NCBI GenBank assembly: GCA_002419215.1
Contig: DIFQ01000109.1
Location: 4,408-18,556, forward strand
Length of the DNA: 14,149 nt
DNA from: Syntrophaceae bacterium UBA5744
GTDB lineage: Bacteria; Desulfobacterota; Syntrophia; Syntrophales; UBA2192
Reading direction: 5' to 3'
Part shown: positions 1-6,106 of the stretch, in pieces
How the letters are laid out: every line of letters starts with the position of its first letter
How positions within the stretch are numbered: the first letter of the stretch is position 1
Made by a program: the position numbers and the translations under genes
The notes under the pieces: model-generated
Database searches by the model: none
Told to the model about the DNA's origin: nothing
Seen by the model: the letters and a program-made list of their open reading frames with translations, nothing else

Positions 1-80
1 TCTTCCTCGCCCCTCCGGGGGAGAGCCCTTCGACACGCTCAGGGCCGTGAGCATGCCGAACGGGATTGAGGTGAGGGGGA
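1..80. repeat. Nested palindromic intergenic repeat
   Basis: The segment 26-64 is an imperfect palindrome, starting CCCTTCGACACGCTCA and ending TGAGCATGCCGAACGGG, with mostly symmetric differences between the arms. On both sides (about 7-25 and 65-80) lie C-rich and G-rich pieces that look like the two arms of another repeat family, the one that appears more fully at 98-183. The arrangement suggests that one palindrome sits inside a copy of another. Both types resemble dispersed intergenic repeats widely seen in proteobacterial genomes. No coding potential is visible. Confidence 0.6.
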
Positions 81-97
81 CTGTTCTTCGTACCTTT

Positions 98-183
98 TTC
101 ACCCTCACCCCGGCCCTCTCCAACCAGAGGAAGGGGAGGTATTCACCCTCACCCTGACCCTCTCCCCTCAAGGGAGAGGGAAC
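98..183. repeat. Two tandem CCCTCACCC-type repeats
   Basis: Two adjacent copies begin with TTCACCCTCACCC, at about 98 and 142. Each continues into a CCCTCTCC tract followed by a G-rich arm (AGAGGAAGGGGAGG and AAGGGAGAGGG), so each can fold as an imperfect C-rich/G-rich hairpin. This layout is typical of a dispersed intergenic repeat. The stretch between 184 and 271 shows nothing I can name. Confidence 0.6.
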
Positions 184-271
184 CTACGGGGTAACTTTCC
201 CCTTAGAGAGGGAGACTATGGAAAGGGTCTCAAGCGGTTCGGCTCGTAATGACCCATTTTTGAGCTGTTTC

Positions 272-304
272 TTAGGAGGAGCGATAGCGACGCGGCAATC
301 TCAC
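272..304. repeat. Half of a dispersed GGAGCGA...GCGACGCGGCAATCTC repeat
   Basis: The segment reads TTAGGAGGAGCGATAGCGAC followed by GCGGCAATCTCA. It closely resembles one arm of a repeat common in bacterial intergenic DNA, whose usual form begins GTCATTGCGAGGAGCGAAGCGAC. The GTCATTGCGA part is missing or diverged here. A short GGGTCAT-TGCG-ATGACCC hairpin elsewhere in the window (2556-2573) may be a remnant of that part. The assignment is by remembered family resemblance. Confidence 0.45.
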
Positions 305-339
305 AGCCGGCAGTCCTCCATAAGTCAGCAGGCAAAAGA

Positions 340-387
340 AAATCCCCCTTTCCTCCCCCTTTGTTAAAGGGGGATTGAGGGGGATTT
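340..387 (-). terminator. Palindromic repeat acting as likely terminator of the 2485-430 operon
   Basis: The palindrome has two nested arm pairs: AAATCCCCCT (340-349) with AGGGGGATTT (378-387), and CCCCCTTT (355-362) with AAAGGGGG (366-373). Read on the minus strand it starts 42 bases after the stop codon of the last lipoprotein gene and is followed by TCTTTTG. It can therefore work as a rho-independent-like terminator. The same motif is a common dispersed intergenic palindrome in deltaproteobacteria, so it is probably a repeat that doubles as a terminator. Confidence 0.55.
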
Positions 388-429
388 GATTTTCCAGCCT
401 GATTTCCGGAGCCCGCGGTCCCGGGCCGC

Positions 430-834
430 TTATTTCCAGCCGATCGGCTCGTAGCCCTTCTCCCTCAAACACCGCTCGACGAATTGCTTGTGGACGGGGC
501 TTGGCTCTGCGGCCTGGAAGAGCCCGCCGAAGAATCCCCAGATACCGCCGCTCGAGGCCCCGATCGCCAGCCCCTGGCCGAAGTCGCCGGTGATGGCGCC
601 GACGGCGGCCCCCACGGCGGCCCCGACAACGGCTCCCGTCGCCGTGCTTTTCGCCACATCCCCGGCGGGATTTTCTTTCACGTAGGCCTCGGCCTTCCGG
701 GTGCACTCGTCGATGTCCTGCTGGGCCCGTTCATCGCCGGTCTGCTGCATCTGGCTGTTTGGGTACAGGACAGGGCGGGCGGTCCCGCATCCCGCAAGAA
801 TCACCGCAACGATCAGGACCAGCGCTTTTTTCAT
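430..834 (-). CDS. Glycine-zipper lipoprotein (paralogue 1)
   Basis: This 134-residue protein has a lipoprotein signal peptide: MKK, a hydrophobic stretch, then the lipobox LAGC with the lipidated cysteine at residue 16. Residues 67-104 form a glycine zipper rich in GxxxG spacing (GAVVGAAVGAAVGAITG), the kind of segment that packs into or along membranes. Two further cysteines (44 and 122) could form a disulfide. I chose the ATG at 834 because AAGGAAAGG lies just upstream and because it gives a proper signal peptide; an in-frame extension upstream has none. The gene is last in an operon and 38 bases after its paralogue. The precise function is unknown; a structural or stress-related envelope role is inference. 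Confidence 0.85.
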   Translation of the reverse strand: MKKALVLIVAVILAGCGTARPVLYPNSQMQQTGDERAQQDIDECTRKAEAYVKENPAGDVAKSTATGAVVGAAVGAAVGAITGDFGQGLAIGASSGGIWGFFGGLFQAAEPSPVHKQFVERCLREKGYEPIGWK

Positions 835-872
835 GATGTCACCTTTCCTTGCTGAAAAAACCGCGCGGCCGG

Positions 873-1289
873 CTACTGCCAGCCCATGGGCTCGTAGCCC
901 TTTTCCTTGAGACAGCGGTTCGTGAACTGCTTGAAAACGGGACTCGGCTCGGCCGCCTTGAACAGTCCGTACGTTGCACCTCCGGCGGCGCCGCCTGCCG
1001 CCCCCGCAGCAAGCCCCCTGCCGAAATTTCCCGTCACGGCTCCGACGGCCGCGCCGGTGGCGGCGCCGACGGCGCCACCCTTTACGGCCCCTTCGGCCAC
1101 CTTGGATTCCTGGTTCTTCTTGACGTAGGCCTCGGCCGTCTGCATGCACTCGTCGATGTCGCGCTGGGCCTGGGCATTCCCCACGGTTTTCAGATGATTG
1201 TTCGGGTACAGGACGGGCCTCTGGGAGGCGGCGCAGCCGATGAGGGTCAGGGCGAAAAGAATCAGGACGGGCAAGGCGATCTTCCTCAC
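873..1289 (-). CDS. Glycine-zipper lipoprotein (paralogue 2)
   Basis: This 138-residue lipoprotein has the lipobox LIGC with cysteine 19, a glycine zipper at about residues 67-108, and cysteines 48 and 126 aligned with those of the next gene. It shares with that paralogue the blocks RPVLYPN, DIDEC, AEAYVK and a C-terminal EKGYEP-GW ending, so the pair arose by tandem duplication. The start codon is GTG. It is preceded by AAGGAG at six bases, and this ribosome binding site overlaps the stop codon of the cyclophilin-like gene, which ends three bases upstream. Translational coupling is therefore likely. The cellular role is not known. Confidence 0.85.
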   Translation of the reverse strand: MRKIALPVLILFALTLIGCAASQRPVLYPNNHLKTVGNAQAQRDIDECMQTAEAYVKKNQESKVAEGAVKGGAVGAATGAAVGAVTGNFGRGLAAGAAGGAAGGATYGLFKAAEPSPVFKQFTNRCLKEKGYEPMGWQ

Positions 1290-1292
1290 GGG

Positions 1293-1667
1293 TTACTCCT
1301 TTTCGATGCGGATTCTGGCGGCACCTTTTGCCTTGTTCAACAATAACGCATCACCGACAATCCGGCCGACAAGGTTCACCTCGCTGGCCGGTACTGGGTC
1401 GGGGCCCGTGCTCATGGGCGTGCGGCCAAAAAAAATGGCCAGGGCCTGTCCCGGCGGCCAGTAACCGATGTCCCCGATTGTTACCTTCCTTGTGGCCGTC
1501 GCGTCAAGGGGCAGCTTCCCGGGGATCGTGAAGTAGAACTCGTCGCCCCACTCGTTGGGGACGGCCTCGATGGGCAGCTTCCCGGCGATAGCCTTTGCGC
1601 ATTCCGAGTCGGAAAGCTCGGCCGCAACAGTTACTGAACCGGCAAGGATCCTGATTTTCTGCGGCAT
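1293..1667 (-). CDS. Cyclophilin-like domain protein (TM1367 / DUF369 type)
   Basis: This 124-residue protein has no signal peptide and so is probably cytosolic. The sequence GDIGYWPPGQALAIFFGRTP (residues 65-84) is the hallmark of the small cyclophilin-like family typified by Thermotoga TM1367. That family has a cyclophilin beta-barrel fold but generally lacks the classical prolyl isomerase active site, and its activity is unsettled. The N-terminal pattern (a beta strand, then an ELSDSECAKAIAGKLPIEA segment) and the total length fit the family. GAGAGG precedes the ATG. The gene follows the SIMPL protein by 92 bases and directly precedes the lipoproteins, so all four are probably co-transcribed. 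Confidence 0.8.
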   Translation of the reverse strand: MPQKIRILAGSVTVAAELSDSECAKAIAGKLPIEAVPNEWGDEFYFTIPGKLPLDATATRKVTIGDIGYWPPGQALAIFFGRTPMSTGPDPVPASEVNLVGRIVGDALLLNKAKGAARIRIEKE

Positions 1668-1695
1668 GGTCTGCCTCTCTTCATCTAATCGGGGT

Positions 1696-1724
1696 CTTGC
1701 CTTTTGCCTTCAAGCCCTCTTTTT
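1696..1724 (-). repeat. Short AAGGCAA heptad remnant after the SIMPL gene
   Basis: On the minus strand the word AAGGCAA occurs twice in direct succession, followed and preceded by looser copies. This is a short relative of the 7-nt GG repeats found in the liv operon. It lies between the SIMPL stop codon and the cyclophilin-like start, on the coding strand. Only two exact units are present, so chance is not excluded. Confidence 0.35.
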
Positions 1725-1759
1725 CCGCTACTCAGAACTGGGCGAACTTGCCTGCGCAG

Positions 1760-2485
1760 CTACTTCCCATCGACGATGGCGTAGCTCACCGTCACGGTGG
1801 CGCTGAATGTCTGCTCCCCGGGAGCGACCGGCACCGCCGAGGCCGCGGCGGCTTCCATGCGCGCAACAGGGTATGGGCCCGGGCGGCCGCCTGCCTGCTC
1901 GTCGATCCGTATCGGCTTTCCGATCTTCAGCCCCGCCGCTTCGGCATAGACCCGGGCGCGGCGCTCGGCATCGGCGATGGCCTTTTTACGCGCCTCGTCC
2001 ATGAGATGCGCCGGTTCGGCCACACCGAAGCTGATCCCCCGGACCTGGTTTGCCCCCAGGGAAACCGTCTCATCCAGAAACGCACCCAGCGTGGTGAGGT
2101 TCCGGACCTTTATGCGGACCTCGTTTACGACCTGGTAGCCTGCGATCTTTGGGGGCTCCTGCTGGGCCTTGTCGTATTTGTAGCGCGGGGAGACGTTGAA
2201 CTGGGCAGTCTGCAAGTCCTTCTCGTCGATGCCCCGCTTGCGGATCATGACAATGAGATGGCCCATTGCCTCGTTGTTTTTCCTGAGCGCCTCGGCCGCC
2301 GTGAGGGCCTCGGTGACAACTCCCACCTGGATCTGGGCGAAGTCCGGTTTGCCGTGGGATTCGCCCGTGCCTGCCACGGTGATGGAGGGAGGGCGGGCGC
2401 CGGCAAGATCCGACGTCTGCGCGATTGCCGCAACCGAGGTGAAAATGGCCAGTACAAGGACAGTAAAAGCGGAAAACTTCTTCAT
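1760..2485 (-). CDS. Secreted SIMPL-domain (DUF541, YggE-like) protein
   Basis: This 241-residue protein has a Sec signal peptide with likely cleavage after residue 22 (AIA before Q23), so it is probably periplasmic. The mature part begins PPSITVAGTGESHGKPDFAQ, the typical start of SIMPL (DUF541) domains. It continues with an AEALRKNNEAMGHL helix, a DLQTAQFNVSPRY strand region and the closing FSATVTVSYAI strand. Family members such as E. coli YggE are linked to tolerance of oxidative stress and often form oligomeric rings; no enzymatic activity is established. GGAGGGAG precedes the ATG. The gene heads a four-gene operon ending with two lipoproteins, which supports an envelope role. Confidence 0.88.
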   Translation of the reverse strand: MKKFSAFTVLVLAIFTSVAAIAQTSDLAGARPPSITVAGTGESHGKPDFAQIQVGVVTEALTAAEALRKNNEAMGHLIVMIRKRGIDEKDLQTAQFNVSPRYKYDKAQQEPPKIAGYQVVNEVRIKVRNLTTLGAFLDETVSLGANQVRGISFGVAEPAHLMDEARKKAIADAERRARVYAEAAGLKIGKPIRIDEQAGGRPGPYPVARMEAAAASAVPVAPGEQTFSATVTVSYAIVDGK

Positions 2486-2555
2486 GATAACTCCCTCCGG
2501 CAGGTTTTTTGATGGCGCCCTGTCCGGAAATCCTTCGGCGAACGGTGCGATAACA

Positions 2556-2573
2556 GGGTCATTGCGATGACCC
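2556..2573 (-). other. Small hairpin in the SIMPL leader
   Basis: A perfect 7-bp stem, GGGTCAT / ATGACCC, closes a TGCG tetraloop. It lies within the predicted untranslated leader of the SIMPL operon. It may be an mRNA hairpin or the remaining arm of the dispersed GTCATTGCGA repeat family. Confidence 0.4.
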
Positions 2574-2594
2574 ATCGATCCATCAATGGCGCCG

Positions 2595-2622
2595 ACTATA
2601 TCACAGCCCCGGCCGATGCAAA
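2595..2622 (-). promoter_or_regulatory. Candidate sigma-70-type promoter of the SIMPL operon
   Basis: On the minus strand a TTTGCA -35-like box (2617-2622) and a TATAGT -10-like box (2595-2600) are separated by 16 bases. Transcription would start near 2588 and give a leader of about 100 bases. The -10 box is good and the -35 box weak. Confidence 0.4.
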
Positions 2623-2635
2623 AAGCATTTCAGCG

Positions 2636-2652
2636 GCGTTGCTTCACAACGC
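2636..2652 (-). terminator. Weak hairpin after the small membrane protein gene
   Basis: GCGTTG and CAACGC form a 6-bp stem around a 5-base loop, 11 bases past the stop codon. A CTTTTTGC tract follows about 10 bases later rather than immediately, so this is at best a weak intrinsic terminator. Confidence 0.3.
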
Positions 2653-2663
2653 AAGGCCTTGCC

Positions 2664-2912
2664 CTAGGCCTTCCTCATGGCGAAGAAGGTCCCCAGGCTG
2701 TTGCCCCCCGCGAAGGCCATGATGCTGAATACGCCGTCCGTGGCGCTGTCCTTGAGGATCACGGTGAGCAGCAGGAAGTTGGCGACCGTGATCAGCCCGC
2801 TGAAGAGCGTCGCCCGCCCAATGCGCTTCTCGGCCACGTCGCTTGTGTACTTGGTGATGAGCAGGTCGATGACAAACCCTGCGACGAAGATCAATAGGAG
2901 TTTCATGATCAT
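2664..2912 (-). CDS. Small multi-span membrane protein, unknown function
   Basis: This 82-residue protein is hydrophobic, with three probable membrane segments at about residues 4-20, 33-53 and 60-79. The short loop between the first two is charged (residues 21-32, KYTSDVAEKRIG). The last segment contains AFAGGNSLGTFFAM. I do not recognise a named family. The first ATG (MIMK) is preferred because GGGGAGG lies eight bases before it; a second ATG two codons later is possible. The gene stands alone, behind an unusual structured leader (3053-3145) and before the SIMPL operon, which has its own candidate promoter. Confidence 0.7.
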   Translation of the reverse strand: MIMKLLLIFVAGFVIDLLITKYTSDVAEKRIGRATLFSGLITVANFLLLTVILKDSATDGVFSIMAFAGGNSLGTFFAMRKA

Positions 2913-3052
2913 GACAGACACCTCCCCTGTCGAATGGGCTCGGGATCGGGTTTTCGCCGGATTCGGCACCTGGAGGATCGGGAAAAAGCAACCCCTTGCC
3001 GGGCGGGCGCACGTCGGCCCTCCGGTTGAGACTGCGGGAAATTGCGTAAGAA

Positions 3053-3121
3053 GGTTACGGGCGGGAATAATCCCGGTCATGGAAGGGAAAAACAAGCGGC
3101 CCGGGCTTACACCCCGTAACC
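3053..3121 (-). promoter_or_regulatory. Structured leader with nested inverted repeats upstream of the small membrane gene
   Basis: The 2913-3262 gap has no ordinary gene. Within it, perfect 9-base arms GGTTACGGG / CCCGTAACC (3053-3061 and 3113-3121) enclose 51 bases. A second hairpin inside, CGGGA-ATAA-TCCCG, lies at 3062-3075. As minus-strand RNA this would give a long-range stem with at least one inner hairpin, about 140 bases before the coding start. The layout resembles a regulatory leader, but I cannot match it to a known riboswitch class. The rest of the gap shows only the candidate promoter and mini-ORF listed separately. Confidence 0.4.
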
Positions 3122-3145
3122 TGCCGGTTGCTCACCAGCGCTCAC
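3107..3145 (-). CDS. Possible 12-residue leader peptide
   Basis: A GTG codon at 3145 is preceded by GAGGGAGG with five bases of spacing. It opens a 12-codon frame (MSAGEQPAGYGV) that ends in TAA. The last codons lie within the distal arm of the long inverted repeat, so a translating ribosome would prevent that stem from forming. This is the geometry of leader-peptide attenuation. There is no run of a single amino acid codon. The call rests only on the ribosome binding site and the overlap with the stem. Confidence 0.25.
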   Translation of the reverse strand: MSAGEQPAGYGV

Positions 3146-3173
3146 TCCATCCTCCCTCGAATAGCTTGTCTAT

Positions 3174-3202
3174 ATGATCCCGCGGGGCGCGGGGAAAGTC
3201 AA
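3174..3202 (-). promoter_or_regulatory. Candidate promoter for the structured leader
   Basis: On the minus strand TTGACT is followed, after 17 bases, by GATCAT, which matches the -10 consensus at four of six positions. A second -10-like word, TATAGA, lies a few bases further at non-optimal spacing. Either would start the transcript just before the mini-ORF and leader. Confidence 0.3.
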
Positions 3203-3262
3203 GCCTGAGGTTATTGAGTAATTTCAACCAATTAAAGTCCAACAGGCTGCAGGGGCTGTGCT

Positions 3263-3547
3263 TCAGTCGGCTGTAGTGTCCTGCAGAGTCCTGATGTCGT
3301 TCATGGTCTTCTCGACCATGGTCATGAAGAACTCGTAGTTTTCCCGGCATGCCCGGTGGATGACGGGCGTGACGAGATCCTGGTTCTCCTCGTAGAACTG
3401 GTCCACCAGTTGCTGGTACTCGGCCGTGTCGAAGAGGATCGGTGTCGCGTCGGCTGTAATGGCGTAGCCGTGGAGGTAAAGCCCCCGGAGCTTGATATCC
3501 TCGAGGGCCTCGACGCGTTCTTCCCGGGTCGGTGTTTTCTTTTCCAT
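3263..3547 (-). CDS. Conserved-looking 94-residue protein downstream of livF, unknown function
   Basis: This 94-residue acidic, soluble protein appears almost entirely helical: EERVEALEDIKLRGLYLHGYAI, then TAEYQQLVDQFYEENQDLV, then a long C-terminal helix with ENYEFFMTMVEKTMNDI. It has no signal peptide, membrane segment or motif I recognise. The ATG at 3547 has GGAG six bases upstream. It lies 86 bases after livF on the same strand, with no terminator between, so it is probably the last gene of the transporter operon. The separating DNA carries a 7-nt tandem repeat. A role linked to transport or to metabolism of the substrate is only a guess from position. Confidence 0.65.
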   Translation of the reverse strand: MEKKTPTREERVEALEDIKLRGLYLHGYAITADATPILFDTAEYQQLVDQFYEENQDLVTPVIHRACRENYEFFMTMVEKTMNDIRTLQDTTAD

Positions 3548-3602
3548 GATTTTCTCCACGATCGATCCGACAGGATGTTCATCCTTGCCGTTTGTTGTTT
3601 TT

Positions 3603-3634
3603 CCTCGCGCCTCGTTCCTCGAACCTCGGACCTC
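3603..3634 (-). repeat. Five-unit 7-nt repeat after livF
   Basis: On the minus strand GAGG recurs exactly every 7 bases five times (plus-strand CCTC at 3603, 3610, 3617, 3624 and 3631), with variable three-base spacers. The run starts in the livF stop codon itself and ends before an A-rich stretch. Confidence 0.8.
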
Positions 3635-4341
3635 TATCCTCCCAGGTAGGCCTTCCGGACCTCGGGATTGGCCAGGAGGGCCGGCGCCGAATCCTCGAGG
3701 ACGATGTTGCCCACCTCCAGGATATAGCCCCGGTGGGCGAGCTTCAGTGCCGCGCGGGCGTTCTGCTCGACGAGCACAATGGTCACACCCGCCCTGTTGA
3801 TCTGCTCCAGGGTGCGGAAGATCGCCTTCACCAGAAGCGGCGCAAGCCCCAGCGAGGGCTCGTCGAGAAGGAGGATCTTCGGTTCGGCCATGAGGCCCCG
3901 GGCGATGGCCAGCATCTGCTGCTCGCCGCCGGACAGGGTTCCGCCCAACTGGTCGCTGCGCTCCTTCAGGATGGGGAAGAGCTCGTAGATCCACTCCCGC
4001 GTCTTGGCGACGCGGGCGGCGTCGTTGCGCACAAAGGAGCCCAGGGCGAGATTTTCCTCGACGGTGAGCGTGTTGAAGATGCGCCGTCCCTCGGGGACCT
4101 GGATCACGCCCTCCCGGACGATCTCGTGGGCCTTCAGCTTGTGAAGAAGTTTCCCGCCGAACTCGATTGCGCCCCCGGCCGATCTCACGATGCCGCTTAC
4201 GGCAAGAAGCGTTGTAGACTTTCCGGCGCCGTTTGCCCCGAGGATGGCGACGATCTCCCCTTCCTTCACGGAGAGGTTGACCCCGTGGAGGGCTTCCACG
4301 TTGCCGTATTTCACGCGAAGGTCGCGGACCGTCAGCAGCAT
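3634..4341 (-). CDS. livF: Branched-chain amino acid-type ABC transporter, ATPase subunit LivF
   Basis: This 235-residue ABC ATPase powers uptake through the LivHM pore, as one of two cytoplasmic ATPase subunits. Visible motifs are Walker A GANGAGKST (residues 35-43), the ABC signature LSGGE (136-140), Walker B ILLLDE (156-161) and the switch segment VEQN (191-194), in which the usual histidine is glutamine as is normal for LivF. The segment VPEGRRIFNTLTVEENL and the C-terminal YLGG ending are typical of LivF and separate it from LivG. The ATG lies four bases after the livG stop codon. Length and motifs are intact. The substrate could be branched-chain amino acids or another amide or carboxylate. 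Confidence 0.95.
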   Translation of the reverse strand: MLLTVRDLRVKYGNVEALHGVNLSVKEGEIVAILGANGAGKSTTLLAVSGIVRSAGGAIEFGGKLLHKLKAHEIVREGVIQVPEGRRIFNTLTVEENLALGSFVRNDAARVAKTREWIYELFPILKERSDQLGGTLSGGEQQMLAIARGLMAEPKILLLDEPSLGLAPLLVKAIFRTLEQINRAGVTIVLVEQNARAALKLAHRGYILEVGNIVLEDSAPALLANPEVRKAYLGG

Positions 4342-4345
4342 GGGT

Positions 4346-5107
4346 TCAGTCCTCCGTCCCCAGGTAGGCCTCGATGACCTTCGGGTCTCCCTTGATTGCC
4401 TCCGGCGCGCCTTCGGCGATCTTGGAGCCGTATTCGAGGACAACGATTTTCTCGCAGGCCTTCATGACGAGCGACATGTCGTGCTCGATGAGCAGGGTCG
4501 TGATCCCCCGCTTTTGTATCTTGCGAATCGTCCCGATGAGGGCCGCCGTCTCCTGCTCGTTCATTCCGCCGGCGGGCTCGTCCAGGATGACGAGCCGGGG
4601 CTCCGTGGCCAGGGCCCGGGCGATCTCGAGGAGCCTCTGGCTTCCGTAGGAAAGGTTTTTCGCCAGCTGCATCTCCTGCCCCGCAAGCCCCACGAAGGCG
4701 AGTTCCCCGAGGGATCTGTCGAGGGCCTTCTTTTCCTCCCTCCGCTCTCCCGGAGTGCGGAGCATGGCCGCGACGGAACCCGAGCTCATCCGGCAGTGGC
4801 AGCCGGCGAGCACATTTTCGAGCACGGAGAGTTTCTGGAAGAGACGGATCGTCTGGAAGGTCCGGGCGATGCCGAGCCTGACGATGCGGTGGGTGACCCA
4901 GTTTGTGATGTCTTTGCCTTCGAAGCAAACCGTTCCCCTGTCGGAGCGGTGGTTTCCGGTGATGAGGTTGAAGACCGTTGTCTTTCCCGCCCCGTTCGGG
5001 CCGATGAGCCCCACGATGGCTCCTTCCTCCACGTCGAAGGAAACCTCGTTGACGGCCATGAGGCCGCCGAAGGACTTCGTGAGATTCTGAAGGCCCAGCA
5101 GGCTCAT
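4346..5107 (-). CDS. livG: Branched-chain amino acid-type ABC transporter, ATPase subunit LivG
   Basis: This 253-residue ABC ATPase is the partner of LivF. Walker A is GPNGAGKTT (residues 36-44), the signature region LSYGSQ (152-157), Walker B LVILDE (172-177), and the switch histidine is residue 209 in LIEHDMSLV. The ARTFQTIRLFQKLSVLENVL block and the longer insert between Walker A and the signature are LivG-specific. The signature carries serine where most LivG proteins have glutamine (LAYGQQ). The start ATG overlaps the livM stop codon by four bases (ATGA), which indicates translational coupling. All catalytic motifs are complete. Confidence 0.95.
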   Translation of the reverse strand: MSLLGLQNLTKSFGGLMAVNEVSFDVEEGAIVGLIGPNGAGKTTVFNLITGNHRSDRGTVCFEGKDITNWVTHRIVRLGIARTFQTIRLFQKLSVLENVLAGCHCRMSSGSVAAMLRTPGERREEKKALDRSLGELAFVGLAGQEMQLAKNLSYGSQRLLEIARALATEPRLVILDEPAGGMNEQETAALIGTIRKIQKRGITTLLIEHDMSLVMKACEKIVVLEYGSKIAEGAPEAIKGDPKVIEAYLGTED

Positions 5108-6063
5108 GGGTTTCCCCCCGCATTGCTCGCTTCGGGAAGCGCGTAGGTCCTCGGCCGCTGCGGCAGGATCCCCTCGGTGCGGACGATCATCATGACGACC
5201 ATGGCCGCTCCGAAGATCAGCATCCGCGCATCGGCGAAGTCCCGGAAGACCTCGGGCAGGCCCACGAAAAGGACCGCCCCCAGCAGCACGCCCGGGATGC
5301 TCCCCGATCCGCCCAGGATGACGATGGCGAACATGACGACGGATTCCCAGAAGTTGAAGGACTCGGGCGCGATGATGGTCATCTTGGCGGCGAAAATGTC
5401 GCCCGCCATGCCCGCCCAGGCAGCGCCCAGGACGAAGACCGCGAGCTTGTAATGCGACGCATTGATCCCGCTTCCCTCTGCGGCGGTCTCGTCCTCGCGC
5501 ACGTAGTTGACGGCCCGGCCGAAGCGGGAATTCTCCAGGCGGTGAAAGAGGAAGATCGTGACCATGAGGAACGTGCCGATGAGGTAGTAGAACTCGTGGG
5601 GCTTGCGGATCACGTACCCGAAGACGGTGGGCCGCGAGATGCCGAAGATGCCGTTGGGCCCGCCGGTGATGCCGAAAAGATCGTTGATGAGGGCGATGCG
5701 AAGGATCTCGCCCACGCCGATCGTGACGATGCACAGGTAGTCGCCGCGCAGGTGGATGATGGGCCGGGCGATGATGCCGGCAAACAGGCCCGCCGTGAGC
5801 GCGCAGACGGGCAGGAGCCACAGCACGGGGATTCCGTAGAGCGTGTTCAGGATAGCCGCCGTGTAGGCCCCCACGGCGAAGAAGGCCGCGTGCCCCAGGT
5901 TGAACAGGCCCGCGTGGCCCACAATGAGGTTGAGCGAGAGCCCCAGGATGGCGTAGAGGCCCACGTTGTTGAGCACGTCCACCCAGTAGGGGTTGAGGAA
6001 CACGGGGGCGACCGCCAGCACGGCAAAAATCCCCCCGTAGATGTACATGCTCTTGTCTTTCAT
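5104..6063 (-). CDS. livM: Branched-chain amino acid-type ABC transporter, permease LivM
   Basis: This 319-residue inner-membrane permease has many hydrophobic spans. It shows the hallmark block SLNLIVGHAGLFNLGHAAFFAVGAY near residues 40-70. The coupling-loop (EAA-like) region is GGSGSIPGVLLGAVLFVGLPE in the C-terminal third. With LivH it forms the translocation pore. The ATG at 6063 is preceded by AGGGAAAGAG, which is also the last unit of the 7-nt repeat filling the gap to livH. An internal ATG five codons later is a possible alternative start. The stop codon overlaps livG. Confidence 0.94.
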   Translation of the reverse strand: MKDKSMYIYGGIFAVLAVAPVFLNPYWVDVLNNVGLYAILGLSLNLIVGHAGLFNLGHAAFFAVGAYTAAILNTLYGIPVLWLLPVCALTAGLFAGIIARPIIHLRGDYLCIVTIGVGEILRIALINDLFGITGGPNGIFGISRPTVFGYVIRKPHEFYYLIGTFLMVTIFLFHRLENSRFGRAVNYVREDETAAEGSGINASHYKLAVFVLGAAWAGMAGDIFAAKMTIIAPESFNFWESVVMFAIVILGGSGSIPGVLLGAVLFVGLPEVFRDFADARMLIFGAAMVVMMIVRTEGILPQRPRTYALPEASNAGGNP

Positions 6064-6071
6064 TTCTCTTT

Positions 6072-6103
6072 CCCTAGACCCGAGCCCCTATACCCGATAC
6101 CCT
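6072..6103 (-). repeat. Five-unit 7-nt repeat filling the livH-livM gap
   Basis: Plus-strand CCC recurs at 6072, 6079, 6086, 6093 and 6100, which is GGG exactly every 7 bases on the coding strand. Spacers such as TATC, TATA, CTC and TCTA vary. The run occupies nearly the whole 43-base gap between the livH stop and the livM start, and its last unit supplies the livM ribosome binding site. Confidence 0.8.
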
Positions 6104-6106
6104 TCT

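Noticed and set aside
3132..3350. A 72-codon minus-strand frame overlapping the end of the 94-residue gene
   Set aside because: It starts inside that gene in another frame, has no ribosome binding site of its own and encodes a peptide of random appearance.
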